Shown one piece after another: positions 36,562 to 46,378 of a DNA stretch of 64,000 nucleotides. The notes under the pieces were generated by a model. That model had not been told where the DNA came from and did no database searches. It worked only from the letters and a program-made list of their open reading frames with translations. Each line of letters opens with the position of its first letter. The first letter of the stretch is position 1. The position numbers were made by a program, and so were the translations under genes. The DNA is taken from positions 2,012,501 through 2,076,500 of the forward strand of contig NZ_CP134147.1 of NCBI RefSeq assembly GCF_032163505.1, read 5' to 3'. This stretch comes from Streptococcus parasanguinis (lineage in GTDB: Bacteria > Bacillota > Bacilli > Lactobacillales > Streptococcaceae).

Positions 36562-37077
36562 TTATGCCGTAGCTTGAGCTTTTCTCAAACGCAAGGTTTT
36601 ATACAAAACAATCCCAAGGAAGAGAAGAGATAAAGCAGTCAAGAGTAACAAAGCAATGGACGAAGATGCCAGATATCGTTGGCGAAGGGACGGGGTTGAA
36701 AAACTAGCTAATAGTGGACGCCCTGCAAAATAATTATAGCAAGAGAAGGCTTGACTTAATAAAATCTGCCCCATGTAAGTATAATGGGCTGTTAACAGAT
36801 CCTGCTTCATAAAGAGGAAATAGAAAGTTGCCAGTAAGGCAATCAGAATCAGGGAAACAAATAAAAAGGTTAGTGGAGACTGATTGAGTTGGGCTGATTT
36901 CTCATAATATGTCACGTAGTCAGCCTTGTCTTGAGCCGTTGTTAAACCAAGTTGTTTCGCAAAATCATCTGTCAGCTCAAAACTCTTTGAAGCTCCAAAG
37001 GTTGAGACAGCTGAAGTCAGGGTTCCAACCGTAGAGAAAAATAACAGGATGTAAAGATAGATAGGTTTCTTTTTCAT
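36562..37077 (-). CDS. Four-helix membrane protein of unknown function
   Basis: A 171-residue protein with four membrane segments: residues ~6-26 (YLYILLFFSTVGTLTSAV), ~72-92 (FLFVSLILIALLATFYFLFM), ~97-117 and ~138-162 (SIALLLLTALSLLFLGIVLY), ending in a basic tail. The long loop after the first helix carries a cluster of charged residues and faces outside if the N-terminus is inside. No family is recognised. It is upstream of nrdI but a hairpin separates them. Confidence 0.75.
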   Translation of the reverse strand: MKKKPIYLYILLFFSTVGTLTSAVSTFGASKSFELTDDFAKQLGLTTAQDKADYVTYYEKSAQLNQSPLTFLFVSLILIALLATFYFLFMKQDLLTAHYTYMGQILLSQAFSCYNYFAGRPLLASFSTPSLRQRYLASSSIALLLLTALSLLFLGIVLYKTLRLRKAQATA

Positions 37078-37503
37078 ACAAACTCCTTTTCATTTCTTAC
37101 ACCCTATTATATCGCGATACAGATAGAAAGGCAAGCGCCTCAAAACCGTGGAAGCACTTGCCTGATCACTGATACGTTCAAATGAAATTCATTTGGAAAA
37201 GTAATGTGTGCAAAAGATGAAAAGCCATCGCAACTGTATCATTGGAATGATTAGAGATATAACGGAGTCCTATAAACTTTCATTCGAACACCACCAGTAT
37301 ACCTCATTCTCTTCTTCTTGTGTCATCCATTTCTATTCTGCTTCATTTCGACACGATTTGGTCTATAAAAGCCATTTCCTCTCCTCATCCAAAAACTATT
37401 CTGTTCTATTTCTCAACTATTTGGTCATCACTCCATCAAAAAAGCCAGAAGAACTTGCCTTCTGACTTTCTTTATTTAGATGAATGAACGACAGAAATAA
37501 GAA
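37078..37503. other. Gene-free stretch between the membrane protein and adhesin genes
   Basis: It contains an imperfect hairpin GGCAAG..CTTGCC (37127-37161), a 17-base palindrome CAAATGAA-A-TTCATTTG (37179-37195) and the terminator of the adhesin gene (37438-37468). An 85-codon plus-strand frame at 37208-37465 lacks a ribosome-binding site and runs into that terminator; I do not believe it is a gene. Confidence 0.6.
37438..37468 (-). terminator. Terminator after the adhesin gene
   Basis: Minus strand: AAGTCAGAAG-(7)-CTTCTGGCTT followed by TTTT. Confidence 0.75.
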
Positions 37504-40332
37504 TTAATCTTCTTTTTTCTTGCGTGCAAGACCCAATCCAAGCAATCCAGCCATCGCACCTGCAAGAACAGCTGCAGTTGAGCTTTCTGTACCTGTATTT
37601 GGAAGCGTAGGTGTTTGTGGTTGCGCAGGTTGTACAGGCTGTTCCGGAACTTCAGGAGTTGGTTCGGTTGGAACCTCTGGAGTTGGTGGAACGATTGGTG
37701 TAGGTGGAACAATTGGTGTAGGTGGGTTGTATGGAGTTGGTGGAGTTGGAGGAACTGGTGTTGGTGGGGTTGGAATATCTGTTTCCGTTACCACTTTATT
37801 CTTATGCCATTTCACTTCAGCTTCCGGTTTCACCGGATTCGTATTTGGAACGACTTCAGGAGTTGGTGGGGTTGGAGCTTTTGGTGGAGTTGGAGCTTTT
37901 GGTTCCTCCACATCGACCGTAATCACAGTGTAGTTAGGTGCTGTTGGCGGAGTTGGTGATTTAGGTTCTTCAGGTTTACTTGGCTCTGCTGGCACTTCCA
38001 CAACTGTTGGTGTTGGTGGAGTTGGAGCCTTTGGTTCTGTTGGTTTTGTTGGCTCTTTCGGTTTTTCTCCTGGCTCTTTAGGAAGACCTACATTTGAGTT
38101 GATGGCAAACCAATAAACCGTTGGTTGACCAGCCGCATTGGCACCATTAGCCGTAAAGACTAAGTGTCCATCTGACATCTTCAAGCCTGCTCCACCATAA
38201 TAGAGGTATGGAGAAGATGGATTATCCCAACCTTCAAGAGTTGTTGAAGATTCACCGTTAAAGACAGAGCCATGTTCAATATATTGGTTATCTTTAAAGG
38301 AAGTCACTTCTTTAGTAGCAGCATCATAAGAAACACTTGAGTTTGGAATTGGAATAAATTTATTGTTTCCAACATTTACAGACTCTTGGTGTTCCACGTT
38401 TTCAAATTTCTTCTTAGGCGTGAACGTAATTTGACCTGTAGTTGCATCTACTTTGTATGATCCGATAACATCATCCTTACCTTCAAAGGTAAATTCTTCT
38501 GTACCAATAGAATGAACACTTCCTGAACCCGAAGCATTTACAGTTAACGCATCCGTTACTTCTTCCTTCTCAGGTGTCGTACCAGGAACCCATTTACCTG
38601 TGTCATCTTTAACATAACCATATTTCTGAGTCACAATTTTGAGAGGGTTGTCTGCTGAAATGGAAACAGTTGCAGTACCAAAGTCTGCTTTTCCTGTTTT
38701 AACCTTCACTTCATTGTTTTCAATGCTCATGGATGAACCATCTGCATATGGATCCCAAGTTCCACGAACAGTGTTGCCATTTTTATCTTTGGCTTCTACT
38801 GTAAGGGCACGAGGTTTGTCTCCACTATCGACATAGGAAGCACCTGTCCAGTGGTTGAGCGAGTTCAACGCTACAATCGCATTGCGTTGAGTCAAATCAA
38901 ATTTATTGCCATCACCATCATAGAATTCAACATCGACAGCAACCTTAACAGGTTTGTCTTGGTCTGTTGAAGCACCCACTGTCATGGTTACCGTTGGATC
39001 TGCGTTGACTGCTGCAATCCCTTTGCCATCATTTGATGGAAGACTTAAAATCTCATAACGGTAAATCACACGTTTGATTGGATGCATATCCGTATTTTCA
39101 CGCATGCTGGACTGATTCAAGTTATCATAAGTAACGACAAATTTATCGCCTTCTTTCACTTGAATGTACTCAGTTTCATTATTGGCCCAAGGACTAGTTG
39201 CTACAATATCTGCAGCTTCCAATTTATTGGAATCATACTGATGTACATTACTTGTATTCAAACGAGCTTGAGCATCACGAGTGAGATAAGTGCTGATGCC
39301 GTCAATAGTGTGCGTTGCTCCACCTTCACGTTGGAAGGTCAAATCTTGGACAGTTGACACATTTTTAAGGTCAGCATACGCATTGTCTGTCATATATTTG
39401 TCGTATGCTTGTTTCGCGTCCGTATATTGTTTTTTAGCAATTTCGTATTCAGCTAATTTCTTTTGATAAGCAATATAGTCATTTTCATACTGTGCTTTTT
39501 TAACATTGTATGTGTTAAGATCAGCGTCGTATTTTTTCTTGGCAGCATCTTCTTCTGCTTTCTTAGCAACTAACTTACCATAAGCTTCTTTATCTTTATC
39601 GTATTGAGCTTTCTTAGCTTGGTATTCTTGTAAATCTTTGTCATATTGCGCTTTAGCTGTATTGTAAACAGCCATTTCTGCATCATACTTAGCCTTAGCA
39701 TCTGCATTGGCCTTATCGGCTGCTGCTTTTTCGGCTACTTTGGCATCGTAGGCTGCTTTTTTAGTATTGTACTCTTCTAAAGCTTTATCATAAGCTGCCT
39801 TTTCCTGATTGTACTTTGCTGTTTTCTTTTGGTAATCTGCTTCCGCATCCGCATTTCTCTTTTCAATCAATGTGATTTCTTGAGATTTTGCTTCATACTC
39901 GGCTTTGGCCTTTTTGTAGTTTTCAACGACTGTGTTGATTTCAGCTGTTTGAGCTTTGTTATCTGCTTCTGCTGCTGCGATAGATGGTTGGACTTTTTCC
40001 GCTTCTTCTGTAACGGTCACACCTTCTGTAGCTGCATCAGCTTTTGCTTTTTCAAGTTCTGGTGATTCTACATAAGTCGTCGTAACTGTTTTATTTCCTT
40101 CTGTCACAGTTGTAGATGTCAACTTAGAACTTGTTGCAACAGCTGCATCACTTGTTGCTGTATCCGTAGTAGTTGCTTCAGTTGCAGGCGCTGTTGCCTC
40201 ATCTGCTTTCACTTCTGCTCCGTAGGTATTAACAGTAGCCAATCCAGCGATGGCCAATGAAACAACACCGACTGATAACTTACGAATTGAAAATTTTTCC
40301 TGCTTCGAAATATGTTCACGATAGCTTTTCAT
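37504..40332 (-). CDS. LPXTG-anchored surface adhesin with antigen I/II-like helical repeats and a GbpC/Spa domain
   Basis: A 942-residue surface protein. A signal peptide with the YSIRK-like motif KFSIRKLSVGVVSLAIAG comes first. Then come a Thr/Ala-rich stretch, an alanine-rich coiled coil of YDKDLQEYQAKKAQYDKD-like repeats (about 150-325), a globular region from ~330 to ~690 matching the GbpC/Spa (antigen I/II V-region) fold, a proline-rich stalk (TPPTPT, VPPTP; ~695-905) and sorting signal LPNTG with hydrophobic tail and KKKED. Compared with full antigen I/II it lacks the C-terminal isopeptide domains. The ATG at 40330-40332 has GGAG ten bases upstream; a TTG two codons earlier is less likely. 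It probably binds host glycoproteins or glucan. Confidence 0.9.
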   Translation of the reverse strand: MKSYREHISKQEKFSIRKLSVGVVSLAIAGLATVNTYGAEVKADEATAPATEATTTDTATSDAAVATSSKLTSTTVTEGNKTVTTTYVESPELEKAKADAATEGVTVTEEAEKVQPSIAAAEADNKAQTAEINTVVENYKKAKAEYEAKSQEITLIEKRNADAEADYQKKTAKYNQEKAAYDKALEEYNTKKAAYDAKVAEKAAADKANADAKAKYDAEMAVYNTAKAQYDKDLQEYQAKKAQYDKDKEAYGKLVAKKAEEDAAKKKYDADLNTYNVKKAQYENDYIAYQKKLAEYEIAKKQYTDAKQAYDKYMTDNAYADLKNVSTVQDLTFQREGGATHTIDGISTYLTRDAQARLNTSNVHQYDSNKLEAADIVATSPWANNETEYIQVKEGDKFVVTYDNLNQSSMRENTDMHPIKRVIYRYEILSLPSNDGKGIAAVNADPTVTMTVGASTDQDKPVKVAVDVEFYDGDGNKFDLTQRNAIVALNSLNHWTGASYVDSGDKPRALTVEAKDKNGNTVRGTWDPYADGSSMSIENNEVKVKTGKADFGTATVSISADNPLKIVTQKYGYVKDDTGKWVPGTTPEKEEVTDALTVNASGSGSVHSIGTEEFTFEGKDDVIGSYKVDATTGQITFTPKKKFENVEHQESVNVGNNKFIPIPNSSVSYDAATKEVTSFKDNQYIEHGSVFNGESSTTLEGWDNPSSPYLYYGGAGLKMSDGHLVFTANGANAAGQPTVYWFAINSNVGLPKEPGEKPKEPTKPTEPKAPTPPTPTVVEVPAEPSKPEEPKSPTPPTAPNYTVITVDVEEPKAPTPPKAPTPPTPEVVPNTNPVKPEAEVKWHKNKVVTETDIPTPPTPVPPTPPTPYNPPTPIVPPTPIVPPTPEVPTEPTPEVPEQPVQPAQPQTPTLPNTGTESSTAAVLAGAMAGLLGLGLARKKKED

Positions 40333-40405
40333 TTTCAAAACTCTCCTTTTTTGTTTAAAAAAATCTCACTGTAGAGGCAAAAATATGCTACTTCCAGTTA
40401 ACTCC

Positions 40406-40411
40406 ATTGTA
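40406..40411 (-). promoter_or_regulatory. Adhesin gene promoter (-10)
   Basis: Extended -10 TGA-TACAAT on the minus strand, 74 bases before the ATG. A TTGACA further upstream (about 25 bases from the -10) is too distant to be its -35. Confidence 0.5.
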
Positions 40412-40701
40412 TCACAATCAACCATTTTTATATATTTGTCAATTTAATTTTTTATTTTACTTTAAATATATAACAACTTGAATCCCCAAACTTTCCTTGC
40501 CTTCCCCATCTTTAGTTGAAAATATATGCAAATGCCTTTGAAAAAGCCCTTTATTTTCAAGGGTTTTCAAGGTACTTTCTCTTTTTATAAATTTCACCGG
40601 AAGGCTTTTTAAGAGGAACTATTTTTTTATACCAATAAATTAGATTTGAAGACTGAAATAAAAAATTATGTAATTTTTTCCCTTTAGGAGTTGCAAAATT
40701 C

Positions 40702-40729
40702 AAAAAAACAACACTTCTTACAGAAGTGT
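40702..40729 (-). terminator. Second terminator downstream of glgP
   Basis: ACACTTCT-GTA-AGAAGTGT with TGTTTTTTT on the minus strand. It backs up the terminator next to the glgP stop and insulates the adhesin gene. Confidence 0.8.
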
Positions 40730-40775
40730 CCATTCCCTAAACTAGCTCCATTTCTTTTCCCAAATAAGAAGTAAT

Positions 40776-40807
40776 GAAAAAGACCAAGGTCTTATGGGCC
40801 TTGGTCT
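40776..40807 (-). terminator. Terminator of malQ–glgP
   Basis: Minus strand AGACCAAGG-(9)-CCTTGGTCT followed by TTTTC, 16 bases after the glgP stop. Confidence 0.85.
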
Positions 40808-40822
40808 TCTAACAACTAATGA

Positions 40823-43081
40823 TTAGTTTAAGTGCCAGATATCTTCATTGTACTGAGCGATCGTACGGTCAGATGAGAAGAATCCTGCTTTCGCAATGTT
40901 AACGATGACTTGATCCAACCATGCATCACGGTCTTCGTAGTCAGCCAACATGCGTTCTTTGGTGACAATGTAGTCTTCCAAGTCAAGAAGAGTCATGAAC
41001 CAGTCTTTGTTGATCAATTCCTTGTGAAGACGAGTCAAGCGTTCCTTGTTACCAACTGCAAGAACGGCATCGCTGATAATGAAGTCTACCAATGGTTTGA
41101 TAGCTTCACGTTCATAGAAGTCCGCTGATTTGTATGCTGATTTCTCATATAGATCGATTACAGTTTCTGAATCTTCACCGAAGATGTAGATGTTGTCACG
41201 TCCAACCAATTCAGCGATTTCCACGTTTGCTCCATCCATAGTACCAAGTGTCAACGCACCATTCAACATGAATTTCATGTTACCAGTACCTGAAGCTTCC
41301 TTAGAAGCAAGGGAGATTTGCTCAGAAATATCGCTAGCTGGAATCAAGTAGCTTGCAGCAGTCACGTTGTAGTTTTCTACCATAACGACTTGCAAGTGTG
41401 GAGCTACTGCTGGATCGTTTGCAATCACTTCAGACAAGCAAAGGATCAAGTGGATAATATCTTGTGCAATGGTGTAGGCAGGAGCTGCTTTACCACCAAA
41501 GAGAACAGTGATTGGGCGAGCAGGGATATTTCCAGCTTTGATGTCCAAGTATTTGTGGATCACATACAAAGCGTTCATTTGTTGACGTTTGTATTCGTGG
41601 AGACGTTTGATTTGGGTATCAAAGATAGAGTTAGGATTGATTTCCACACCTTGATGGTCTTTCAAGAAACGAGCCAATTTCCGTTTGTTGTGAGACTTGA
41701 TGTTTTCCAATTTTGCTTTGACTGCATCTTTATCTTCATAAGAAAGAAGATCTTCCAATTTAGATGCGTCATGGTGCCAGTCACGTCCGAGGATATCATC
41801 CAAGTAGTGTGACAAGGTTGGGTTGGCATGCATGAGCCAACGACGGAATGTGATACCGTTTGTTTTGTTGTTGAATTTTTCAGGGTAAATGTCGTAGAAG
41901 GCTTTCAACTCAGAATTCTTCAAGATTTCTGTGTGAAGTGCTGCTACCCCGTTTACGCTAAATCCATAGTGGATATCCATGTGCGCCATGTGTACGCGAT
42001 CATTCTCATCGATGATTTGAACAGCTGGATCTTTGTATTCAGCGCGAACACGGCGGTCCAATTCTTCAATGATTGGAACCAAGTGAGGAACCACTTCTTG
42101 CAAAAATTCAAGTGGCCATTTTTCAAGGGCTTCTGCAAGGATTGTGTGGTTAGTGTAAGCCGTCATGCTACGAACGATAGAGATGGCTTCATCCATTCCA
42201 ATACCACGTTCTGTCAAAAGACGGATCAATTCAGGGATGACCATTGATGGGTGAGTATCGTTGATTTGGACAACAGCATAGTCAGCAAGGTCATGCAAGT
42301 TGCTTCCTTTTTCGATGGCTTCGTCGATGATCAATTGTGCACCGTTTGATACCATGAAGTATTGTTGGAAGATACGGAGCAATTCCCCTTGACGGTTACT
42401 ATCATCTGGGTACAAGAAGAGGGTCAAGTTGCGAGCGATATCTGTCTTGTCAAAGTTAATACCATCTTCAATAATAGATGAATCAACTGAATCCAAGTCG
42501 AACAAACGCAAACGGTTCTTGGTTTCAATCTTGTAACCAGGGACATCGATATCATAAAGGGTAGAAGTCAATGTGAAGTGTGCAAATGGCACTTGGTAGC
42601 TACGGCTTGAACGAACGAGCCAGCTTTGGTCAGTCAACCATGCATTTGGAATCGTTTCTTGTTGGTTGTTTTTAAGGACTTGTTGGAACAAACCAAAGTG
42701 GTAGTTCAAACCAACCCCATCCCCTGTCAAACCAAGGCTTGAGATAGAGTCGATAAAGCAGGCTGCCAAACGTCCCAAACCACCGTTACCAAGTGATGGT
42801 TCCAATTCCACTTCTTCGACTTCGATCAAGTCTTTACCAGCATCTGACAATTCTTTTTTAACATCGTCGTAAAGACCCAAGTTGATCAAGTTGTTAGACA
42901 AGAGTTTACCGATCAAGAACTCAGCTGAGATGTAGTAAACTTTTTTCTTACCAGTATTTAATTTCTTTTGAGCGCTTGCTTGCTTGGTGTAATTAAGCAA
43001 AGCAATGTACAATTCTTCATTTGAACATTCAGCAATTGTTTTTTGATGATGATCAATCACATATTTTTGTAATGATTCCAT
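40823..43081 (-). CDS. glgP: Maltodextrin/glycogen phosphorylase
   Basis: A 752-residue GT35 phosphorylase that releases glucose-1-phosphate from alpha-1,4-glucans. The pyridoxal-phosphate lysine motif [14 protein letters not shown] is near residue 600. [14 protein letters not shown] near 95-108 and [14 protein letters not shown] are typical. The length is that of maltodextrin phosphorylases (MalP) rather than animal enzymes. It lies 45 bases after malQ and is transcribed from the malQ promoter; the symbol malP is often used for this gene. Confidence 0.96.
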   Translation of the reverse strand: MESLQKYVIDHHQKTIAECSNEELYIALLNYTKQASAQKKLNTGKKKVYYISAEFLIGKLLSNNLINLGLYDDVKKELSDAGKDLIEVEEVELEPSLGNGGLGRLAACFIDSISSLGLTGDGVGLNYHFGLFQQVLKNNQQETIPNAWLTDQSWLVRSSRSYQVPFAHFTLTSTLYDIDVPGYKIETKNRLRLFDLDSVDSSIIEDGINFDKTDIARNLTLFLYPDDSNRQGELLRIFQQYFMVSNGAQLIIDEAIEKGSNLHDLADYAVVQINDTHPSMVIPELIRLLTERGIGMDEAISIVRSMTAYTNHTILAEALEKWPLEFLQEVVPHLVPIIEELDRRVRAEYKDPAVQIIDENDRVHMAHMDIHYGFSVNGVAALHTEILKNSELKAFYDIYPEKFNNKTNGITFRRWLMHANPTLSHYLDDILGRDWHHDASKLEDLLSYEDKDAVKAKLENIKSHNKRKLARFLKDHQGVEINPNSIFDTQIKRLHEYKRQQMNALYVIHKYLDIKAGNIPARPITVLFGGKAAPAYTIAQDIIHLILCLSEVIANDPAVAPHLQVVMVENYNVTAASYLIPASDISEQISLASKEASGTGNMKFMLNGALTLGTMDGANVEIAELVGRDNIYIFGEDSETVIDLYEKSAYKSADFYEREAIKPLVDFIISDAVLAVGNKERLTRLHKELINKDWFMTLLDLEDYIVTKERMLADYEDRDAWLDQVIVNIAKAGFFSSDRTIAQYNEDIWHLN

Positions 43082-43126
43082 GTTGGGAGTCTCCTTTGTT
43101 TCAACAATTTTAATAGGGGGGAAAGA

Positions 43127-44656
43127 TTATTTTTTTGCTTTCTTAACTTCTTTTTTCAAGTCTTTGTTTTCACGACGATAGATCGTAGTGAAATCAAGCA
43201 ATTCTTGCTCGACAGCTGGAGTCAATTGATCCGCTGTCATTCGCCATGACCAGTTACCACCGAGAGTAGATGGGAAGTTCATCCGAGCTGAGCCATCTAA
43301 CTCAAGCAAGTCTTGCATCGTAGCAATCGCCATGAAGCTGACGGAAGCAAAGACGGTGCGAAGCATAGCATGCGGTACAGATTCGTACTCTTTCCGGTTG
43401 GTATAACGAGCAAGATACTCACGAGTTGGATCGTCGATTTCATTGCGGTACCATCCAAGAACTGTGTTGTTATCATGTGTTCCAGTGTACATCACAGAGT
43501 TGTTTGGTGCCAAGTGAGGGCTATCGATACTTTCATCGTCAGGATTGAAGGCGAATTGAAGAATCTTCATTCCTGGGAAGCCAGTACGTTCGCGAAGCTC
43601 AATAACTTCATCCGTCATAAAGCCAAGGTCCTCAGCGATGATGTTCAAATCACCGAGCTCTTCCTTCACGGCTGCAAAGAGTTTGTAGCCAGGACCTTTG
43701 ACCCATTTACCTGGTGCTGCAGTTTCAGAACCAGCAGGGATTTCCCAGTATGATTCGAAACCACGGAAGTGGTCGATCCGAACGATGTCATAGATCTTGA
43801 AGCTTTCACGCAAGCGTTCAATCCACCATTGGTAGCCATCTTTGTCCATTGCTTCCCAGTCATAGATTGGGTTCCCCCAAAGTTGACCAGTTGCTGAGAA
43901 CTCATCTGGCGGGCATCCTGCAATGCAAGTTGCTTTTCCGTTTTCATCTGTTTTGAAGAGATGAGGATTAGCCCACATGTCACTTGAATCTTCCGCTACA
44001 TAGATTGGCATATCTCCCACAATTTCAATGTGGTGGTCGTTGGCATAAGCTTTCAAGGCCAACCATTGTTGGAAGAAGAAGAATTGAGTTACACGATGGT
44101 AAGTCAATTTATCAGCCAATTCTTCACGGTATTTAGCCAAAGCTTTTGGCTCACGCGCACGAATAGCTGCATCTGGCCACTCTGTCCAAGCTTTCAAATC
44201 AAAGTGTTCTTTAATAGCCATGTATTCTGCGAAGAGCTCCAACCAAGAAGCATCGGCTTCACAAAATTCTTGGAATTCTTTTTGATCACTTGATTTTAAG
44301 AAATTCGCAACTGCTTTTTCAAGCAAGGGACGACGTTGTTCAAAAACCTTTGCATAATCCACTTGAGTAGGATCTTGACCAAAGTCCACTCCTTTAAGGT
44401 CTGCTTCTGTTAACAAACCTTGCTCGATCAAAAGATCGAAATCAATAAAATGAGTGTTCCCAGCAAAAGCTGAGAAAGATTGGTATGGAGAATCTCCATA
44501 ACTAGTTGTACCAAGCGGCAAGATTTGCCAGTAACGTTGCTTGGTCCGAACGAGGAAATCAACAAAATCATATGCTGATTGTCCGAATGATCCGATTCCG
44601 TATTGTCCAGGAAGGGAAGAAATGTGCATCAAAACACCACTTTGACGTTTTTTCAT
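43127..44656 (-). CDS. malQ: 4-alpha-glucanotransferase (amylomaltase)
   Basis: A 509-residue GH77 disproportionating enzyme. It opens with RQSGVLMHISSLPGQYGIGSFG; the nucleophile aspartate is in VRIDHFRGFESYWEIPAG, the acid glutamate in NIIAEDLGFM and the transition-state aspartate in YTGTHDNNTVLGW. It converts short maltodextrins into longer chains for phosphorolysis. It has a leader of about 150 bases and a MalR-type operator at its promoter. The name malM is used in pneumococcus. Confidence 0.96.
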   Translation of the reverse strand: MKKRQSGVLMHISSLPGQYGIGSFGQSAYDFVDFLVRTKQRYWQILPLGTTSYGDSPYQSFSAFAGNTHFIDFDLLIEQGLLTEADLKGVDFGQDPTQVDYAKVFEQRRPLLEKAVANFLKSSDQKEFQEFCEADASWLELFAEYMAIKEHFDLKAWTEWPDAAIRAREPKALAKYREELADKLTYHRVTQFFFFQQWLALKAYANDHHIEIVGDMPIYVAEDSSDMWANPHLFKTDENGKATCIAGCPPDEFSATGQLWGNPIYDWEAMDKDGYQWWIERLRESFKIYDIVRIDHFRGFESYWEIPAGSETAAPGKWVKGPGYKLFAAVKEELGDLNIIAEDLGFMTDEVIELRERTGFPGMKILQFAFNPDDESIDSPHLAPNNSVMYTGTHDNNTVLGWYRNEIDDPTREYLARYTNRKEYESVPHAMLRTVFASVSFMAIATMQDLLELDGSARMNFPSTLGGNWSWRMTADQLTPAVEQELLDFTTIYRRENKDLKKEVKKAKK

Positions 44657-44794
44657 GGGTTACCACCTTTTTTTATTTCTTTGAAGCCTGCGATTCGGTG
44701 CACGGTATGGGTATCGTTGCAGAGTCGTATCCAGCTCTCAAGCGGCTCTACTCTTTGTTAAAATCGAACAGGCGCAACTCAGTTTACGCAATTT
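44657..44794 (-). promoter_or_regulatory. Long 5' leader of malQ–glgP
   Basis: About 140-150 untranslated bases separate the predicted start of transcription from the malQ ATG. They include GC-richer stretches unlike the flanks, with possible pairs such as AGAGT..ACTCT and CGAT..ATCG and a central GTGCAC palindrome. I could not match a known riboswitch or T-box; no terminator hairpin is evident. Confidence 0.4.
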
Positions 44795-44811
44795 TTGCGA
44801 AAACGTTTGCG
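44787..44811. promoter_or_regulatory. MalR-type operator at the malQ promoter
   Basis: TTGCGAAAACGTTTGCG (44795-44811) is a LacI-family type palindromic operator located just downstream of the malQ -10. It overlaps another palindrome, CGCAA-TTT-TTGCG (44787-44799). The related sequence recurs at the malX promoter. Confidence 0.75.
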
Positions 44812-44820
44812 TACCATGTC

Positions 44821-44849
44821 ATTATAAACTTTTTCCATATTTTCTGCAA
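44821..44849 (-). promoter_or_regulatory. malQ–glgP promoter
   Basis: Minus strand: -35 TTGCAG (44844-44849), 17-base spacer, -10 TATAAT (44821-44826). Confidence 0.85.
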
Positions 44850-44996
44850 GGGGTTTCTTAAAAAACTTTATATCTTTTTTAAAAAAGCCCCTTATCACTA
44901 GTTTAGTATTTATTATTAGCAATGTCAATGAATTAGCGGTTTTTATAGAAGAAAGTTTAGAATTAAAATATTTTTTAAAAATTTTCTCAAAATCAC

Positions 44997-45051
44997 TTGC
45001 AAACGTTTTCGCCTTGTGATATACTTAAGTCGTTTTAGGAAAACGTTTGTC
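44997..45051 (+). promoter_or_regulatory. malX promoter with two MalR-type operators
   Basis: -35 TTGCAA (44997-45002), 17-base spacer, -10 TATACT (45020-45025). TTGCAAACGTTTTCGCC (44997-45013) overlaps the -35, and GGAAAACGTTTGTC (45038-45051) lies after the -10. Both resemble the malQ operator. They also match 10-12 of 14 positions of a cre site, so CcpA may share them. Confidence 0.8.
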
Positions 45052-45102
45052 TAAAACGGTTTCTAATTATTATCTTTTTTTATTCTTTAGGAGGAATAAA
45101 TC

Positions 45103-46359
45103 ATGAAACGTACAATTTTACGTAGTGCTGCTGTACTTGGTACAGTTGGTTTTGCCGGCTTCTTACTTGCTGCTTGTAGCAATAGCTCTTCAGGTTCTTC
45201 TGAGGCAAGTAAAGAAATCAACGTCTATGTAGACAAAGGCTACAAATCTTATGTTGAAGAAGCTGCAAAAGCTTTTGAAAAAGAAAATGGCGTAAAAGTT
45301 AAAATCAAAACTGGTGATGCCCTTGGTGGATTGGATAACCTTTCTCTCGATAACCAATCTAAAAAAGCTCCAGACGTTATGATGGCACCATACGACCGTG
45401 TAGGTGGTCTTGGTAACGATGGTCAATTGGCTGAAGTGACATTGAACAAAGATAGCCACACAGACAAAACAACTGAAGCTCTTGTCACAAACGGTGGTAA
45501 GGTTTACGGTGCACCTGCTGTCATCGAAACGTTGGTTCTCTACTATAATAAAGATCTTGTAAGCGAAGCTCCAAAAACATTTGGTGACCTTGACAATCTT
45601 GCAAAAGATAGCAAATACGACTTTGCTAGCGAACCTGGTAAAACAACTGCCTTCTTAGCTGACTGGACAAACTTCTACTATGCTTACGGTTTGCTTTCAG
45701 GTAATGGTGGTTATGTATTTGGTAAAGATGGTACAGATCCTAAAGATATTGGATTGAACAACCAAGGTTCTATCGACGGTATCGAATATGCGAAAACTTG
45801 GTATGCTAAATGGCCAAAAGGTTTGCAAGATACTAAAGGTGCTGCTAACTTCATCCAAACACAATTCCAAGAAGGTAAAACAGCTGCTATCATCGATGGT
45901 CCTTGGAAAGCTGCTTCATTGAAAGAAGCTAAAGTAAACTATGGTGTCGCAACTATTCCAACTCTTCCAAACGGAAAACAATATTCTGCCTTTGGTGGTG
46001 GTAAAGCTTGGGTTATCCCTGCAGGTGCGAAAAACCTTGATGGCGCTCAAAAATTCATTGACTTCTTGACAAGCACTGATCAACAAAAAGCTTTGTTTGA
46101 CAAGACCAATGAAGTTCCTGCCAACACAGAAGCTCGTAAATATGCGGTTAGCAAAAACGATGAATTGACAACTGCCGTTGTTGATCAATTCAAGAACGCT
46201 CAACCAATGCCAAATATCTCAGAAATGAGTGCTGTTTGGGATCCAGCTGCTACTATGCTTTTCGATGCTGTAAGTGGTAAAAAATCTGCAAAAGCATCTG
46301 CTGACGATGCAGTGAAATTGATTAAAGAAACCATCGAACAAAAATTCGGTAGCAAATAA
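45103..46359 (+). CDS. malX: Maltodextrin-binding lipoprotein MalX
   Basis: A 418-residue extracellular solute-binding protein. The signal peptide ends in lipobox LLAAC with the cysteine at residue 25, followed by a Ser-rich linker. The mature domain has KEINVYVDKGYKSYVEEAAKAFEKE, the KTGDALGGLDNLSL family motif, and WAVW-like aromatic contacts late in the protein (MSAVWDPAATMLFDAVSG). It captures maltodextrins for MalC/MalD. AGGAGG precedes the ATG. The ATPase is probably the shared MsmK, not encoded in this window. Confidence 0.95.
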   Translation: MKRTILRSAAVLGTVGFAGFLLAACSNSSSGSSEASKEINVYVDKGYKSYVEEAAKAFEKENGVKVKIKTGDALGGLDNLSLDNQSKKAPDVMMAPYDRVGGLGNDGQLAEVTLNKDSHTDKTTEALVTNGGKVYGAPAVIETLVLYYNKDLVSEAPKTFGDLDNLAKDSKYDFASEPGKTTAFLADWTNFYYAYGLLSGNGGYVFGKDGTDPKDIGLNNQGSIDGIEYAKTWYAKWPKGLQDTKGAANFIQTQFQEGKTAAIIDGPWKAASLKEAKVNYGVATIPTLPNGKQYSAFGGGKAWVIPAGAKNLDGAQKFIDFLTSTDQQKALFDKTNEVPANTEARKYAVSKNDELTTAVVDQFKNAQPMPNISEMSAVWDPAATMLFDAVSGKKSAKASADDAVKLIKETIEQKFGSK

Positions 46360-46378
46360 GACAGTTTTTAGGTGTGAG

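Larger units (their letters stand above)
40412..40822. other. AT-rich gene-free stretch upstream of the adhesin gene
   Basis: It contains two minus-strand terminators (40702-40729 and 40776-40807) serving glgP, and otherwise A/T-rich sequence with no open frame or clear element. Confidence 0.6.

Noticed and set aside
37208..37465. 85-codon plus-strand open frame upstream of the adhesin terminator
   Set aside because: No ribosome-binding site, no recognisable protein features, and it reads into the terminator of the adhesin gene.
37520..37959. Glycine- and tryptophan-rich frames opposite the adhesin's proline-rich stalk
   Set aside because: They are mirror images of the PPTP repeats on the coding strand, with no start signals.
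44657..44786. T-box, riboswitch or tRNA remnant in the malQ leader
   Set aside because: No T-box sequence, no anticodon-like pairing and no terminator/antiterminator pair could be recognised; kept only as an unexplained leader.
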